Positions 17,930-29,328 of a stretch of 64,000 nt of DNA are shown in pieces. The DNA is from Paludibacteraceae bacterium (lineage in GTDB: Bacteria; Bacteroidota; Bacteroidia; Bacteroidales; Paludibacteraceae): positions 170,247 through 234,246 of the forward strand of contig JAKSNP010000001.1 of the NCBI GenBank assembly GCA_024399655.1. Direction: 5' to 3'. The notes under the pieces were generated by a model. That model was given only the letters and a program-made list of their open reading frames with translations. It had not been told where the DNA came from and ran no database searches. Position 1 is the stretch's first letter. Every line of letters begins with the position of its first letter. Position numbers and translations under genes: made by a program.

Positions 17930-17965
17930 ATCCGTAAATCGGATGTTGAGTACAAGAGAAGGAGG
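17930..17965 (+). promoter_or_regulatory. rpsU leader: small hairpin and strong Shine-Dalgarno
   Basis: AGAAGGAGG ends 8 nt before the rpsU ATG, a full-strength Shine-Dalgarno, which is rare in this phylum and absent from the other genes here. Just upstream a perfect 5-bp hairpin (ATCCG-TAAAT-CGGAT, 17930-17944) is present. In Bacteroidota, protein S21 helps hide the anti-Shine-Dalgarno on the ribosome, so a strong site before its own gene fits autoregulation. Confidence 0.8.
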
Positions 17966-17973
17966 TGTATGCA

Positions 17974-18168
17974 ATGATCGTAGTACCCGTTAAAGAAGGC
18001 GAGAACATCGAACGCGCCATCAAAAAATTCAAACGCAAATTCGACAAAACCGGTGTCATCAAAGAACTCCGTCGCCGTCAGCAATTCGACAAACCCAGCG
18101 AGCTGAAACGAATCAAAATGCAACATGCAATTTACGTTCAACAAATGCACGCACACGACGATATGTAA
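17974..18168 (+). CDS. rpsU: 30S ribosomal protein bS21
   Basis: A 64-residue very basic protein: MIVVPVKEGENIERAIKK is the classic S21 start, followed by FKRKFDKTGVIKELRRRQ. The ATG at 17974 is chosen over an in-frame GTG at 17965 because the GTG lies within the Shine-Dalgarno. S21 sits near the 3' end of 16S rRNA on the small-subunit platform. It is likely co-transcribed with tRNA-Leu and ends at a strong terminator. Confidence 0.95.
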   Translation: MIVVPVKEGENIERAIKKFKRKFDKTGVIKELRRRQQFDKPSELKRIKMQHAIYVQQMHAHDDM

Positions 18169-18176
18169 GTCGAACT

Positions 18177-18207
18177 AAGAACCGCTTTTTGGCGGTTCTT
18201 CTTTTTT
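18177..18207 (+). terminator. Rho-independent terminator after rpsU
   Basis: A 9-bp stem AAGAACCGC/GCGGTTCTT with a short T-rich loop is followed by six T. The next ~200 bp up to the nuclease promoter show nothing recognisable. Confidence 0.9.
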
Positions 18208-18416
18208 CAAATTGTTTCTATTCTTTTACTTTTGCCTGCATTCTGCTTCTAAGACGTCAGGCTACTATCAGTATAGGGTCTCCGATACGTTAGAGAACCG
18301 TCGTATAACAACCTGAAACTGTCATTTTTTCGGTATTCTCCCTTTTTTACTTACATTTTGCAAATCCGTTTTACACTTCCGCAAAACGGGAAACTGTTAT
18401 TTTTATCTCAAATAAT

Positions 18417-18447
18417 TTTGACATTCAGAAAAAAAGTAGTACCTTTG
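18417..18447 (+). promoter_or_regulatory. Promoter for the secreted nuclease gene
   Basis: TTTG (18417-18420), 19 bases, TACCTTTG (18440-18447). The start codon is 20 bp downstream. Confidence 0.8.
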
Positions 18448-18466
18448 TAGGCTAATTTGATAAAAT

Positions 18467-20029
18467 ATGAAACGACCACTCATACTGCTCACCGCTCTAT
18501 TTGTTTTCTTTACCCTTGGGGCGGCCAATACGATTCATATCGACGATCCCGAACATTGGACGGCCAACGACCTGCTGCCCTATGTAGGTCAGACCGTCAC
18601 TTTCGATGCTGACTGGTATCTCACCGCCAACTACAACGGCAATTACAAAGTGTCGCCCAGACGCATCTATTCACCCACCAATCAGGAGATTCCACTCAGT
18701 ACCGAATACTATAGCCTTGTTTCACTCAACAACACCGGCACCGTCAATATCAACGGCATCAACGGATACCATCGCACCGGCGAACGCCTTCACAACCTCA
18801 CCGTCCGTGTCAATTCCACCTCCAGTCTCACCCTTCAGTCCTGCACCTGGGTTGGCAACAGCCGCAGCGACCTACGCAAAGGTATCAACATGGAAGATAT
18901 CGGTTTCAACGGTGAGCACACGATACTCGTTTGCGGCATGAATCTGCGCTACTATCTCGCAGAAAACTTCGGTACCGGCTACGGCCCAGACAACGCCAAA
19001 CAGCATCAGACGCAACGCACCAAAGTAAGCAAGGTGCTGAGCATGATCAATGCCGACATCTACGGACTCGTAGAAGTGGAACAGGGTCCTGCCGCCGTTC
19101 AGGAAATTGCAGACGACCTCACCCGGCTCACGGGACGTCCCTACACGTTTATCAACTTCGGAGAAGGCAGCAGCGGCAGTTACACCAAATCCTGCTATAT
19201 CTATTGTTCGGCCACCGTTACGCCGGTAGGTAACTTCAAATACACCAATTCCGGCGTCAAATACCGAAAATACATGCAGGCTTTCCGCGAAAACGCTTCG
19301 GGTGAAGTGTTCATTTATTCGATTAACCACTTCAAATCCAAATCAGGAGGAAACAACGCCAGCGGAGCTGATGCTGACCAAGGGGACGGACAAGGTGCAT
19401 ACAACGCCAGCCGTGTACAGGAAGCACAAGCCGTACTCAATCTCTACAAAACGATGATGCAGACCGTCAACGACAGCGACCTGCTCCTTATGGGCGACCT
19501 CAACGCCTATGGAAAAGAAGACCCCATACGTACGCTTACGGATGGCGGACTGACCGACCTGCACCGCTATTTCCACGCCGATTCTTCCTATAGTTACACC
19601 TATTGGAACGAGGCGGGCTATCTCGACCACGCAATCGCCAGCGGCAAAATGCTACGTCAGATTACCGGAATGACGGTATTTCATGTCAATTCCGACGAAT
19701 TGGAAGATTATGCCTATCAATACGGTGACACTTCTATGTTCAGATGTTCAGACCACGATCCCGTTATTGTCGGACTGAGGTTGGACAGCCACAGCACCAA
19801 CCTTACTGTGAACACGGCGGACGTACTCTGGTACGGCAGCGACCTTACCATACGCAACGCCGAAGGCGGACATCTACGTATTTACGACATCTGGGGACGG
19901 CTGATTTATGATCAACTCATACCCAACAGCAGTTTCTGCTTCAGTACCGCTCAACTGCCCCAAGGCTTATATATCTTGCACATCTTCTACAACGGAGGGC
20001 TGATTCAGGAAAAAATGCTTGTACCTTAA
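18467..20029 (+). CDS. Secreted endonuclease/exonuclease/phosphatase-family nuclease with type IX-like C-terminal domain
   Basis: A 520-residue secreted protein. Signal peptide 1-20 (ending LGAAN); residues 22-140 form an OB-like/strand-rich region (DADWYLTANYNGNYKV, NINGINGYHRTG) as in ExeM/NucH-type extracellular nucleases. The EEP catalytic domain follows: VCGMNLRYYL, ADIYGLVEVEQG (metal-binding Glu), NHFKSKSG, LLLMGDLNAYG (Asp-Asn) and the C-terminal SDHDPVIVGL (Asp-His). Residues ~450-520 match a type A sorting domain: LRIYDIWGRLIYD, LPQGLYILHIF and a final EKMLVP, the C-terminal signal that type IX secretion recognises. Probably digests extracellular DNA. It has its own promoter; ligA follows after 12 bp. 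Confidence 0.85.
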   Translation: MKRPLILLTALFVFFTLGAANTIHIDDPEHWTANDLLPYVGQTVTFDADWYLTANYNGNYKVSPRRIYSPTNQEIPLSTEYYSLVSLNNTGTVNINGINGYHRTGERLHNLTVRVNSTSSLTLQSCTWVGNSRSDLRKGINMEDIGFNGEHTILVCGMNLRYYLAENFGTGYGPDNAKQHQTQRTKVSKVLSMINADIYGLVEVEQGPAAVQEIADDLTRLTGRPYTFINFGEGSSGSYTKSCYIYCSATVTPVGNFKYTNSGVKYRKYMQAFRENASGEVFIYSINHFKSKSGGNNASGADADQGDGQGAYNASRVQEAQAVLNLYKTMMQTVNDSDLLLMGDLNAYGKEDPIRTLTDGGLTDLHRYFHADSSYSYTYWNEAGYLDHAIASGKMLRQITGMTVFHVNSDELEDYAYQYGDTSMFRCSDHDPVIVGLRLDSHSTNLTVNTADVLWYGSDLTIRNAEGGHLRIYDIWGRLIYDQLIPNSSFCFSTAQLPQGLYILHIFYNGGLIQEKMLVP

Positions 20030-22063
<2,034 letters not shown>

Positions 22064-22175
22064 TCCGTGTCCGACCATTTGAAATCGTATATTAATAACG
22101 GGGAAATGATAGAACACCCCTATTTTTAGAACAGGGGAATTATATTATAGTACCGTCCCTTAAACCATACATAGT

Positions 22176-22700
22176 ATGAACATCAAACTTTGGATATACA
22201 ACCGACGCAAAGAGCGTCTCCCCAAACGTCAGGTAATCTATCGGAATTGGAGCGATATCCGCACGATAGCGCTGCTCTATACAAGCGATCTCACGGAACG
22301 CAATCCCGATATCCGCCGTATGGCGGAATACATGCAGGAAAACAACAAGCATGTCACTCTGATCGGATACGCCGACAAGAAAGAAATCACTTCCCCTATC
22401 CTGCCGCAAAGTCGCATTGCCGGACAGAAAGACTTTTCATGGCTGGGATACCCCAATGAAATGCTGACTAGCGATCTGCAGAAACAGAGTTTCGACCTGC
22501 TCATCGACCTTACCCAACATCAGTCACTTCAGGAGCGTTATATGGCTCTTTACCTCCGTTCCGACCTCAAAGTGGGACGACGTACCGATGCGGGCGAACT
22601 GGATTTTATGATTGAAATGCCCAGCGAAGAGACTCGGGAACAGCTAATGGAAGAAATTGTAAAATACTTAACCCTTATACGCAGCAATGAAACCAATTAA
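22176..22700 (+). CDS. DUF6913-type hypothetical protein upstream of dapA
   Basis: A 174-residue soluble protein. It has a basic N-terminus (YNRRKERLPKRQVIYRNW), an alternating alpha/beta pattern (TIALLYTSD, KHVTLIGYADKK, FDLLIDLTQHQSLQERYMAL) and an acidic C-terminus. In Bacteroidales a protein of this kind is regularly found directly before dapA, as here, overlapping it by 14 bp; the pairing suggests a shared transcript but no function is established. The family number is recalled, not verified. No catalytic motif is seen. The 112-bp gap after ligA holds a weak hairpin (CCCCT/AGGGG near 22116-22136) and no clear promoter. Confidence 0.65.
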   Translation: MNIKLWIYNRRKERLPKRQVIYRNWSDIRTIALLYTSDLTERNPDIRRMAEYMQENNKHVTLIGYADKKEITSPILPQSRIAGQKDFSWLGYPNEMLTSDLQKQSFDLLIDLTQHQSLQERYMALYLRSDLKVGRRTDAGELDFMIEMPSEETREQLMEEIVKYLTLIRSNETN

Positions 22701-23568
22701 AGGTTTGGGCACCGCCCTTATCACACCGTTCACCGCGACGGGCGAAATCGATTGGCCCGCATTCGACCGACTCCTGAGATTGCAGATTGACGGAGGAGTG
22801 GATTTTCTGGTAGTGCTCGGCACCACGGCAGAAGCTGTCACCTTGACCGAAGATGAAAAACGTCAAGTAAGCCGATTCGTAGTGGAACGCACCAAAGGAA
22901 CGGAAACGGGTCTCGTGCTCGGCATAGGAGGCAACTGCACCGCAGCCGTAACGGAAACGCTCCGCCAATGGCACGACGAATTGCTTCACTACGACGCCAT
23001 TTTGAGTGTCTGTCCGTTCTACAACAAACCCTCGCAAGAAGGACTATATCGCCATTTCATAGCCGTAGCGGAAGCGTCGCCCGTTCCCGTTATCCTTTAT
23101 AATGTTCCGGGCCGTACGGGCGTCAACCTGTTGTCTGAAACCGTGATGCGTCTGCATCAAGCGTGCCCGCAACGCATCGTAGGCATCAAGGAAGCCAGCG
23201 GCAACATGACTCAGATCCTTCACCTGCTGGAAGAACGTGACCGCCAAGGATTCAGCGACACCCTTTCGATGTTGAGCGGCGACGACGGCTTGGCATGCAG
23301 CATCATGCAGGCAGGAGGCGACGGACTGATTTCCGTACTCAGCAACGCATGGCCCGAGATTACGGGCGAGATAGTACATGATTGCAACAGCGGACAGCAG
23401 GAGCGGATGCAAAAAATGATATCCCTTCTTTTTAAAGAAGGAAGCCCCGCCGGCATCAAGACCGTGCTGACGCAGATGCGACTAATTGACAATAACCTGC
23501 GCCTGCCGCTCGTACCCAATTCGGAAGCCGTACAAGAGGAGATTTGTGCCGAAATGGCAAGGCTGTAA
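22687..23568 (+). CDS. dapA: 4-hydroxy-tetrahydrodipicolinate synthase
   Basis: Condenses pyruvate with aspartate semialdehyde, the first committed step to diaminopimelate and lysine. The 293-residue TIM barrel shows GTALITPFT near the start, the LGTTAEAVTLT substrate loop (equivalent of GTTGE), the ILYNVPGRTGVNL block with the proton-relay Tyr, and the Schiff-base lysine in IVGIKEASGN (about residue 163). Start overlaps the preceding gene by 14 bp. Confidence 0.96.
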   Translation: MKPIKGLGTALITPFTATGEIDWPAFDRLLRLQIDGGVDFLVVLGTTAEAVTLTEDEKRQVSRFVVERTKGTETGLVLGIGGNCTAAVTETLRQWHDELLHYDAILSVCPFYNKPSQEGLYRHFIAVAEASPVPVILYNVPGRTGVNLLSETVMRLHQACPQRIVGIKEASGNMTQILHLLEERDRQGFSDTLSMLSGDDGLACSIMQAGGDGLISVLSNAWPEITGEIVHDCNSGQQERMQKMISLLFKEGSPAGIKTVLTQMRLIDNNLRLPLVPNSEAVQEEICAEMARL

Positions 23569-23629
23569 ATGGCGTTCTTACTCAAAATAGTAAAAAATAC
23601 GACAAAAACGACAAAAAGCACAAGAAAAA

Positions 23630-23661
23630 TTTGGTTAATTCGAAAAATTGTTGTAACTTTG
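23630..23661 (+). promoter_or_regulatory. Promoter of first surface-island gene
   Basis: TTTG (23630-23633), 20 bases, TAACTTTG (23654-23661). About 90 nt of leader follow, including TAAGTACACCTTAT (23682-23695), a 14-mer also found just before the Lnb-like gene (9928-9941). Confidence 0.8.
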
Positions 23662-23758
23662 CGACGGTTTTTGACGAAAGGTAAGTACACCTTATTATAT
23701 TTGCTAATCCAAAACACAAAAAATCAACCCTATTATTAACAATTAAACACAAAAGATT

Positions 23759-25888
23759 ATGAAGAAATTCATGACACTTATTTGCGCAATTGCAATCGCA
23801 TTCAGCGCAAGTGCAAAAGCTCCTGTTGCCACCAAACAGATTGCAGCACAGAAGCAGTCGATCGTTAAGTTGGTTCAACCCCAACAAACTCCCGTGGTTG
23901 CTCCCCGCAGCCAAATGAAGGCAGCCGTTCCCGCTCAGAAAATGGCTATGCCCGCCAACGCCACCATGCGTAGAGCTCAAATGGACAACATCAACTTTGT
24001 AGCTACTGAAGTACAGGTTGAATTTTATGATGAGGATAACGATGTATTCATCTATCTCGGAGCAGACAACGGAGACAATTTCCGTTTCGACATTGTTGTT
24101 CCCGCAGGTGAAACCGATATCGTTACCGGTCAAACCTACACTTTAACCGACATGCTTGCCGATTATTCATGGGGCCAAATGAACGGAGAATATGTGAACT
24201 ATACTGCAGCTACTATCGTTCGCTCGCTTGATGCAGACGGTAACTTCACCTACAATGCCACCGTTACCGGCGATGATGGCAACGACTACACCATCACTTA
24301 TGTAAAACGCGAAGCTCCTGCCACCTACGACACCGTTGAGGTTGTAATTCCCGCTACCAATGTAAGAATGACGGACGCCATCGCTGCCATGGGTGCCGTT
24401 CAATTCCAAGGTTACAACAACGACTATCTGATTTCTTTCGCTTATGAGACCGCTCAAATCACCGGTACCTACACCCAATGTATGGAGGAATATACCGGCG
24501 TATTTAACGCTGACGGAACTGCCCTAATTTCCAAAGTTGTAGAAGCTCACGCAACCGTTACCGCTGCCGGTTCTGACTACACCTGCGACGCTTACATCTA
24601 TTGCTACGACGGCAATTGCTACCACGCTTCGATGACCTTTGCCGCACCTCAGGCTCTCAACCAGGTTACCATCAATGCTGACAACCTCGTTATCGACGAC
24701 AGCATGTTCCAACTCTATTTGATGTTCATGGGTTACGGTTTGTTTGATGTAACCGCCAGCGACGCCAACTATTCCGTTGCTCTTTCTATCGAATCGATGG
24801 ATGCCGTTGACGGCACTTACAGCACCGGTGTTTCGGGCACAATCACCGCTCTTGCAGACAACACACAATATCAAATCTACTCTGTTACCACTCCTATCGT
24901 AGTGAACACCGCAACCAGAACGGTTACCGGTAGTGTTCTCTGCTTCGGTGACACCGAATTCACTTTCAACTTCTCGTACACGATTCCCGAACCTACCGAA
25001 ACCGCTACCTTCACCGGTGTTGACGGCGAATTCTATGATGGCGGCAACGTATTCCAATTCATGGCATACAATGCAGACGAAAGCCAATACTGCACCCTCG
25101 CCTTCATGGCCGGTTTGGCAGCAGGCAACTACACCACCGCTGACGCTTATGCAGACTACTGCTACATCGTTGACATCGAAGACGGTGAAGGCGTTGAAGA
25201 ATACGATCTGATTGACGTTGATGTAACTGTTAGCGTAAATGCTGACGGCACCTACAACTGCAACGGTACCATGCTGACTCAAGCTTACATGGATCCTAGC
25301 CGTATAGTTCTGTTCACCATCGTAATGAACAACATCGGCGAATACGAAGAACCCACCGAACTGGAATACGACGCTGAAGACGAAGACTATAGCGAAACCT
25401 TCACTCTCGACATGACCGAGATTACTGATTACGTTGCCGACTATAGCGTAATTGAAATCAACGCTGACAACGACAATATGGCACACGTAGCTCTCGAGTT
25501 CAACACCACCGAAGGTCTCCACGACGGTCAATTCGACATCAATGAATCCGGTGCAGAGAACACCTTCACCGCTGCTGTTGGCGTTCAAGACGGAAGCGTA
25601 TATCCCAGCTTCGCAGGTTATACTGATGAAGAAGGTTACATCACCACTCCTATCTGGTTCATGGTTGGCGGTTCTGTAACCGTTAAGATGAACGGTGACG
25701 AGTTGCAAAGCCTCGTTGTAAACGCAGTTAACTCTTACGGTCGTTACATCCACGTTGAGATCAACGCTACCGGTACCGCTCTTGGCGAGACCAAAGCTGA
25801 AGTAAACGCAGAGAAAGTGATCCGCAACGGTCAACTCGTTATCCGTCGCAACGGTCAAGAGTTCAACGCTCAAGGCGCAGCTCTCTAA
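23759..25888 (+). CDS. Modular secreted surface protein with C-terminal tag (family member 1)
   Basis: A 709-residue protein of unknown function, the first of eight paralogues. Signal peptide 1-21 (ending ASAKA), an Ala/Gln/Pro-rich linker to ~75, then about five modules of 105-130 residues. Modules follow a pattern of FQF.GY with a strand pair, (G)TYT..D with an aromatic patch, and a closing YCYDGNCYHASM hairpin (about residue 280). The last module has a distinct form (SFAGYTDEEGYI, W(F)MVGGSVTVKMNG, NAVNSYGRYIHVEI). It ends in a tag, EKVIRNGQLVIRRNGQEF, stopping four to seven residues after the invariant Gly. Very acidic and Asn/Thr/Tyr-rich, as expected of an extracellular beta-protein. 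The tag suggests export and anchoring by type IX secretion or a related route; this is inference. Confidence 0.75.
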   Translation: MKKFMTLICAIAIAFSASAKAPVATKQIAAQKQSIVKLVQPQQTPVVAPRSQMKAAVPAQKMAMPANATMRRAQMDNINFVATEVQVEFYDEDNDVFIYLGADNGDNFRFDIVVPAGETDIVTGQTYTLTDMLADYSWGQMNGEYVNYTAATIVRSLDADGNFTYNATVTGDDGNDYTITYVKREAPATYDTVEVVIPATNVRMTDAIAAMGAVQFQGYNNDYLISFAYETAQITGTYTQCMEEYTGVFNADGTALISKVVEAHATVTAAGSDYTCDAYIYCYDGNCYHASMTFAAPQALNQVTINADNLVIDDSMFQLYLMFMGYGLFDVTASDANYSVALSIESMDAVDGTYSTGVSGTITALADNTQYQIYSVTTPIVVNTATRTVTGSVLCFGDTEFTFNFSYTIPEPTETATFTGVDGEFYDGGNVFQFMAYNADESQYCTLAFMAGLAAGNYTTADAYADYCYIVDIEDGEGVEEYDLIDVDVTVSVNADGTYNCNGTMLTQAYMDPSRIVLFTIVMNNIGEYEEPTELEYDAEDEDYSETFTLDMTEITDYVADYSVIEINADNDNMAHVALEFNTTEGLHDGQFDINESGAENTFTAAVGVQDGSVYPSFAGYTDEEGYITTPIWFMVGGSVTVKMNGDELQSLVVNAVNSYGRYIHVEINATGTALGETKAEVNAEKVIRNGQLVIRRNGQEFNAQGAAL

Positions 25889-25950
25889 TCAAGCTATTGG
25901 ACAGAGCGACGGATTAAAATCCACGCTCAATAAATAATCCAAATTTACCC

Positions 25951-25985
25951 ATCGGGGCTCGTGAAATTCACGGGCCTCGATTTTT
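25951..25985 (+). terminator. Terminator after surface family member 1
   Basis: A 14-15-bp near-perfect stem (ATCGGGGCTCGTGAA with TTCACGGGCCTCGAT, a few wobble or mismatched pairs) is followed by five T. Confidence 0.85.
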
Positions 25986-26406
25986 GACATTAGGACCACA
26001 AAAAAAGAACACCTGCAAAGCCGATCGAGATATCGCATCCTTGAATTATCCGAATATCAACCGAGAGACATCATTATATCAACCTATTGCATCCCTTCGG
26101 TAACGTATCGGTTATCTTACGTTTAGGTCTCGAAATAAACAGGAAACGGGTATAGGGCAAAGAGGCATACGAGGGAAGTGGAATTTGAGGTTTAGGAAGA
26201 CAAAACGAGACGTAGAAACACAAAAGAACAGCAAGGGTGCAGTATTGACAAAAGGATAAAGGAACGACCTTCAAAAAAAACAGAGAGAGACATATCAAGA
26301 AACAGCAAGGAAGTACAAGTGACAGACGGTCAAAAAAAAACAGCGGCAAGCGAGAACGAAGAAAAAATCACAGCAAAAATAAAATTCATTCAATTCGTAC
26401 ATAAAA
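25986..26406. other. Intergenic spacer with no recognised gene
   Basis: About 420 bp between the terminator of member 1 and the promoter of member 2. It is A-rich on the plus strand, with several poly-A runs of seven to nine bases. The short open frames present are of low complexity (Phe/Leu/Cys runs on the minus strand) and have no promoter or homologue I recognise. I see no RNA gene, mobile element or regular repeat. Confidence 0.5.
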
Positions 26407-26438
26407 TTTGCATAATTCAAAAAAAAGCAGTAACTTTG
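26407..26438 (+). promoter_or_regulatory. Promoter of surface family member 2
   Basis: TTTG (26407-26410), 20 bases, TAACTTTG (26431-26438), then GCAGCGGATTTA, also found downstream of the pnp -7 box. The 160-nt leader includes two copies of GGATTGCAAAC (near 26521 and 26542). Confidence 0.8.
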
Positions 26439-26601
26439 CAGCGGATTTAGTTTTGTTTGGAAAACAAGCCGAACGAAAGACTGATGTCCCTGCAAGACTC
26501 GAATTACCAACGGCAAACTTGGATTGCAAACAGCAAATTCGGATTGCAAACGGACAAAGAAGAAAAATAAATTGATGTAAAACAAATAACCTTCCATCAA
26601 C

Positions 26602-28170
26602 ATGAAACACCTCATCTCCCTTGCATGCGCATTGATGCTTTGTTTGAGCACTTATGCGATTCCTTCCCACAGTATTCAGCAGATGCCAAAAGGCAATGTG
26701 TATGATTACGACATCATTGACTTCAACACCCGCTTTTATGCAGAAGAGGGTAATTTTCTGCAGGTCAATATGACGGATGAGGACTACACCTACACGTTCC
26801 ACTTCGTATTCGAGAACATGACCGAGTTGCAGCCGGGGACCTATACGTTGGACGATATGGGCGGCGATCCCAAAAGCGACTACAATTACGGCAAATACCT
26901 GAACGGACCTATCTATGTGGAATACGCGGAAGCCACCCTCACCTATTCGGTAGACTCCACGGGACGCCGTTTCGCTTCTGCAATCATCGTTTCCGATGAA
27001 GGCGACACCTACAATCTTCATTATTCCGACCGCGTGATACCGGATGTTTATAATGACGTGGATATTACGATGACTTATGTGAAACTGATAGATTACACGA
27101 AGAACGAATCGCTCTTCCAATTCCAGGCAGCCAACGACACGGCCGACTGTTTTCTGGCTCTTCAATCGCGCACTATCCCCGGCGAGTATGACATCAACGA
27201 CCTCTATTTCGGTTACGGACTATACAACTACCTGTATGTAAACGACGTGCTGATTGAGATATGCGACTTCAGCGCCACAATAACCGCCGGCTCCAAAGCG
27301 GGCGAATACAACTGTCTGGCCCACTTCTACTGCTACGACGGCAACTGCTACAACGTAACGATGAACTACGAAGTACCCGAGATTGTTGATACCACCACGA
27401 TCGTATGCACCAATATGGACTTCCGCCCGTATATGTACGCAGGCAGCGTTTTCGGTTTTGAGTTGAACGCATCCAACAACGACTACTCCATTTATATCAT
27501 GATGTATGTATCCGCCGGAACGGTTGACGGCATCACTCTGAAGGACTCGGAAGGACGAGTGATAGACCTGCACAGCGACGAACTGACCGTACGCAGCCCG
27601 ATTAAAGCCTCGGGTTGGGCTCTCACCTACGACGGACATTATTATATACTGGACCTCTCGCTCTCTTTGCCCGAACCGACCCGAACTCTTGAACTGGATA
27701 TCGACGCCCAGTATTTCGACGCCATCGATACCGACAATTTCTTCCAACTGGTAGGCAACGACCCGACCGGCACGTATTATGTTTCAATCGAGTGCTACTC
27801 GTATAATATAACGGGGCATTTCAACGAGGACTATATGGAACCGGCCTTCTCGTATATCGGCATATTGGACGAGACGGGCGAATACCTGTACGGCAAATTC
27901 CGTATTCTGAGTTTGAGTCTGGACATGGTTGACAATCACGACGGCACCTACTCCGCAACGGCCGACATACTGTCGCAACGGGAAGAAGACCCGACCGACT
28001 ATCCGCGTTTCATACTGAACATGCCCAACATGACCGACTACAACGGGACGGCTCTTGACCAATTGTCGGGCGACTCACAAGCAGATGTAAGCAAACAGAT
28101 CAAGGACGGCCGACTGCTGATTATCCGCAACGGACGGACATATGACGCTTTGGGTCAACTGATCCATTGA
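26602..28170 (+). CDS. Modular secreted surface protein with C-terminal tag (family member 2)
   Basis: A 522-residue paralogue with signal peptide 1-19 (LMLCLSTYA). Four modules can be traced: the first with FHFVFENMTELQPGTYTLDD, the second closing with FYCYDGNCYNVTMNYE (about residues 240-255), the third with IVCTNMDFRPYMYAG, the fourth with NFFQLVGNDPTGTYY. The C-terminal special module seen in other members (SFAG...GY) is missing, and the protein goes straight from a degenerate module to the tag KDGRLLIIRNGRTYDALG. No enzyme motif. The next gene starts 56 bp downstream without its own clear promoter, so members 2 and 3 are probably co-transcribed. Confidence 0.72.
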   Translation: MKHLISLACALMLCLSTYAIPSHSIQQMPKGNVYDYDIIDFNTRFYAEEGNFLQVNMTDEDYTYTFHFVFENMTELQPGTYTLDDMGGDPKSDYNYGKYLNGPIYVEYAEATLTYSVDSTGRRFASAIIVSDEGDTYNLHYSDRVIPDVYNDVDITMTYVKLIDYTKNESLFQFQAANDTADCFLALQSRTIPGEYDINDLYFGYGLYNYLYVNDVLIEICDFSATITAGSKAGEYNCLAHFYCYDGNCYNVTMNYEVPEIVDTTTIVCTNMDFRPYMYAGSVFGFELNASNNDYSIYIMMYVSAGTVDGITLKDSEGRVIDLHSDELTVRSPIKASGWALTYDGHYYILDLSLSLPEPTRTLELDIDAQYFDAIDTDNFFQLVGNDPTGTYYVSIECYSYNITGHFNEDYMEPAFSYIGILDETGEYLYGKFRILSLSLDMVDNHDGTYSATADILSQREEDPTDYPRFILNMPNMTDYNGTALDQLSGDSQADVSKQIKDGRLLIIRNGRTYDALGQLIH

Positions 28171-28226
28171 TTCACTTGCAGCAAATAACAAAAAACAAGG
28201 AAACAACCTATAAACAAATAAACATT

Positions 28227-29204
28227 ATGAAAAAAATCTTCACCACTTTCGCCATCCTTTGCGCAGCCCTTTCAATCAACGCAGCCGCTTTGGACACCGT
28301 AGAAGTAATATGCAACAACGTATTCCATTTTCACAACGAGAATGACAATCCTTATGCCGACCCCAACGATCCCAACGACTGCTGGTTTGAGATTATCGCC
28401 CAAAGCAGCGACATGTATTATTCCGTCAATATTACGATCAATTCAAAGACGATTGTGGGTACTTACGGACCAGAGGATTTCGACTATACTTACAGCAATA
28501 TTCAACGTAACGGCAGCCAACAAGAGATAAAAAGCGCCCACGGAAGTGTAACCGAAAACAACGGCAACTATTTCTTTGATATGTTTTTGGATTGCGCGGA
28601 CAGCATTTACCACGTATTTATCAGCCACGGCAGTCAACTTTACTACACCGGCGATGTGCCCAATGCCGACTACGGAGCCACTTTCCAATGGGATGACGTA
28701 GAGATGGACGATCAATATTTTGCCGAATATCAGATTATCGAGTTGAACGCCATCAACGAATACGACCAAACCGTAGGTCTTGAATTCCGCGTGACCGAAC
28801 TGATGGATGACGACTACATGATTCCCGCCGCTACTTATACCATCGGGCGCACCGGTATCGCTCCCGAAGTAACCGCTTCTCAAGGTTTGATCGGTGAAGG
28901 CGTAACCCGCTCGTTTGCCGGCTACCGCACCAGCGACGGTTATCTGGATATGCCTACATGGTATTTGATAGAAGGAACGGTGAAAGTGACCCGCAGCGGT
29001 GAGAACATTGACATCGAAGTGAACGCCACCAACTCGGCCAACCGCACGATTCATGTGATTGTATCCAACCACGGAACCGGTTTGACGGACATCCGCGCCG
29101 CCAAAGAGCCGTCCGAGAAATTCATCCGCAACGGGCAACTGATTATCCGCCGCAACGGGCAGGAATACAACGCCCAAGGAGCCGTGCAGCAGAGCTGCAA
29201 TTGA
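28227..29204 (+). CDS. Modular secreted surface protein with C-terminal tag (family member 3)
   Basis: A 325-residue paralogue. The ATG at 28227 opens the signal peptide (MKKIFTTFAILCAALSINA); earlier in-frame codons lie in the intergenic gap. It carries one ordinary module (VEVICNNVFHF onward), then the special C-terminal module: FQWDDVEMDDQYFAEYQIIEL, IPAATYTIGRTG, SFAGYRTSDGYL, WYLIEGTVKVTRSG, NATNSANRTIHVIV. The tag IRNGQLIIRRNGQEYNAQG is followed by AVQQSCN instead of stopping. Those last residues come from a DNA cassette shared with members 4, 6 and 7. Confidence 0.75.
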   Translation: MKKIFTTFAILCAALSINAAALDTVEVICNNVFHFHNENDNPYADPNDPNDCWFEIIAQSSDMYYSVNITINSKTIVGTYGPEDFDYTYSNIQRNGSQQEIKSAHGSVTENNGNYFFDMFLDCADSIYHVFISHGSQLYYTGDVPNADYGATFQWDDVEMDDQYFAEYQIIELNAINEYDQTVGLEFRVTELMDDDYMIPAATYTIGRTGIAPEVTASQGLIGEGVTRSFAGYRTSDGYLDMPTWYLIEGTVKVTRSGENIDIEVNATNSANRTIHVIVSNHGTGLTDIRAAKEPSEKFIRNGQLIIRRNGQEYNAQGAVQQSCN

Positions 29205-29265
29205 TTGACTGATTGAATTATTGAATTATTGACTGATTGATTTTTCATAAAGGGAACGTCATCTT
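29124..29265 (+). repeat. Tag-cassette DNA repeat, copy 1 (without terminator hairpin)
   Basis: Covers the C-terminal tag codons of member 3, its stop, TTGACTGATTGA-type runs and TTTTTCATAAAGGGAACGTC. It matches the copies at 34208 and 36427 closely but lacks their UUCG hairpin; the following ~30 bp diverge. Confidence 0.8.
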
Positions 29266-29328
29266 CTCCCGTTGCGATGAGGGGCATGAAAAATGCGTAC
29301 TTTTGCAACCGAAAAGGAAATTGAATCT

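Noticed and set aside
24524-25873. 449-codon open frame on the minus strand
   Set aside because: Antisense to surface member 1, whose Asn/Asp/Thr-rich codons create a long Val-rich mirror frame.
26074-26349. 91-codon minus-strand frame in the spacer before member 2
   Set aside because: Phe/Leu/Cys-rich low-complexity sequence without promoter; result of plus-strand A-rich DNA.
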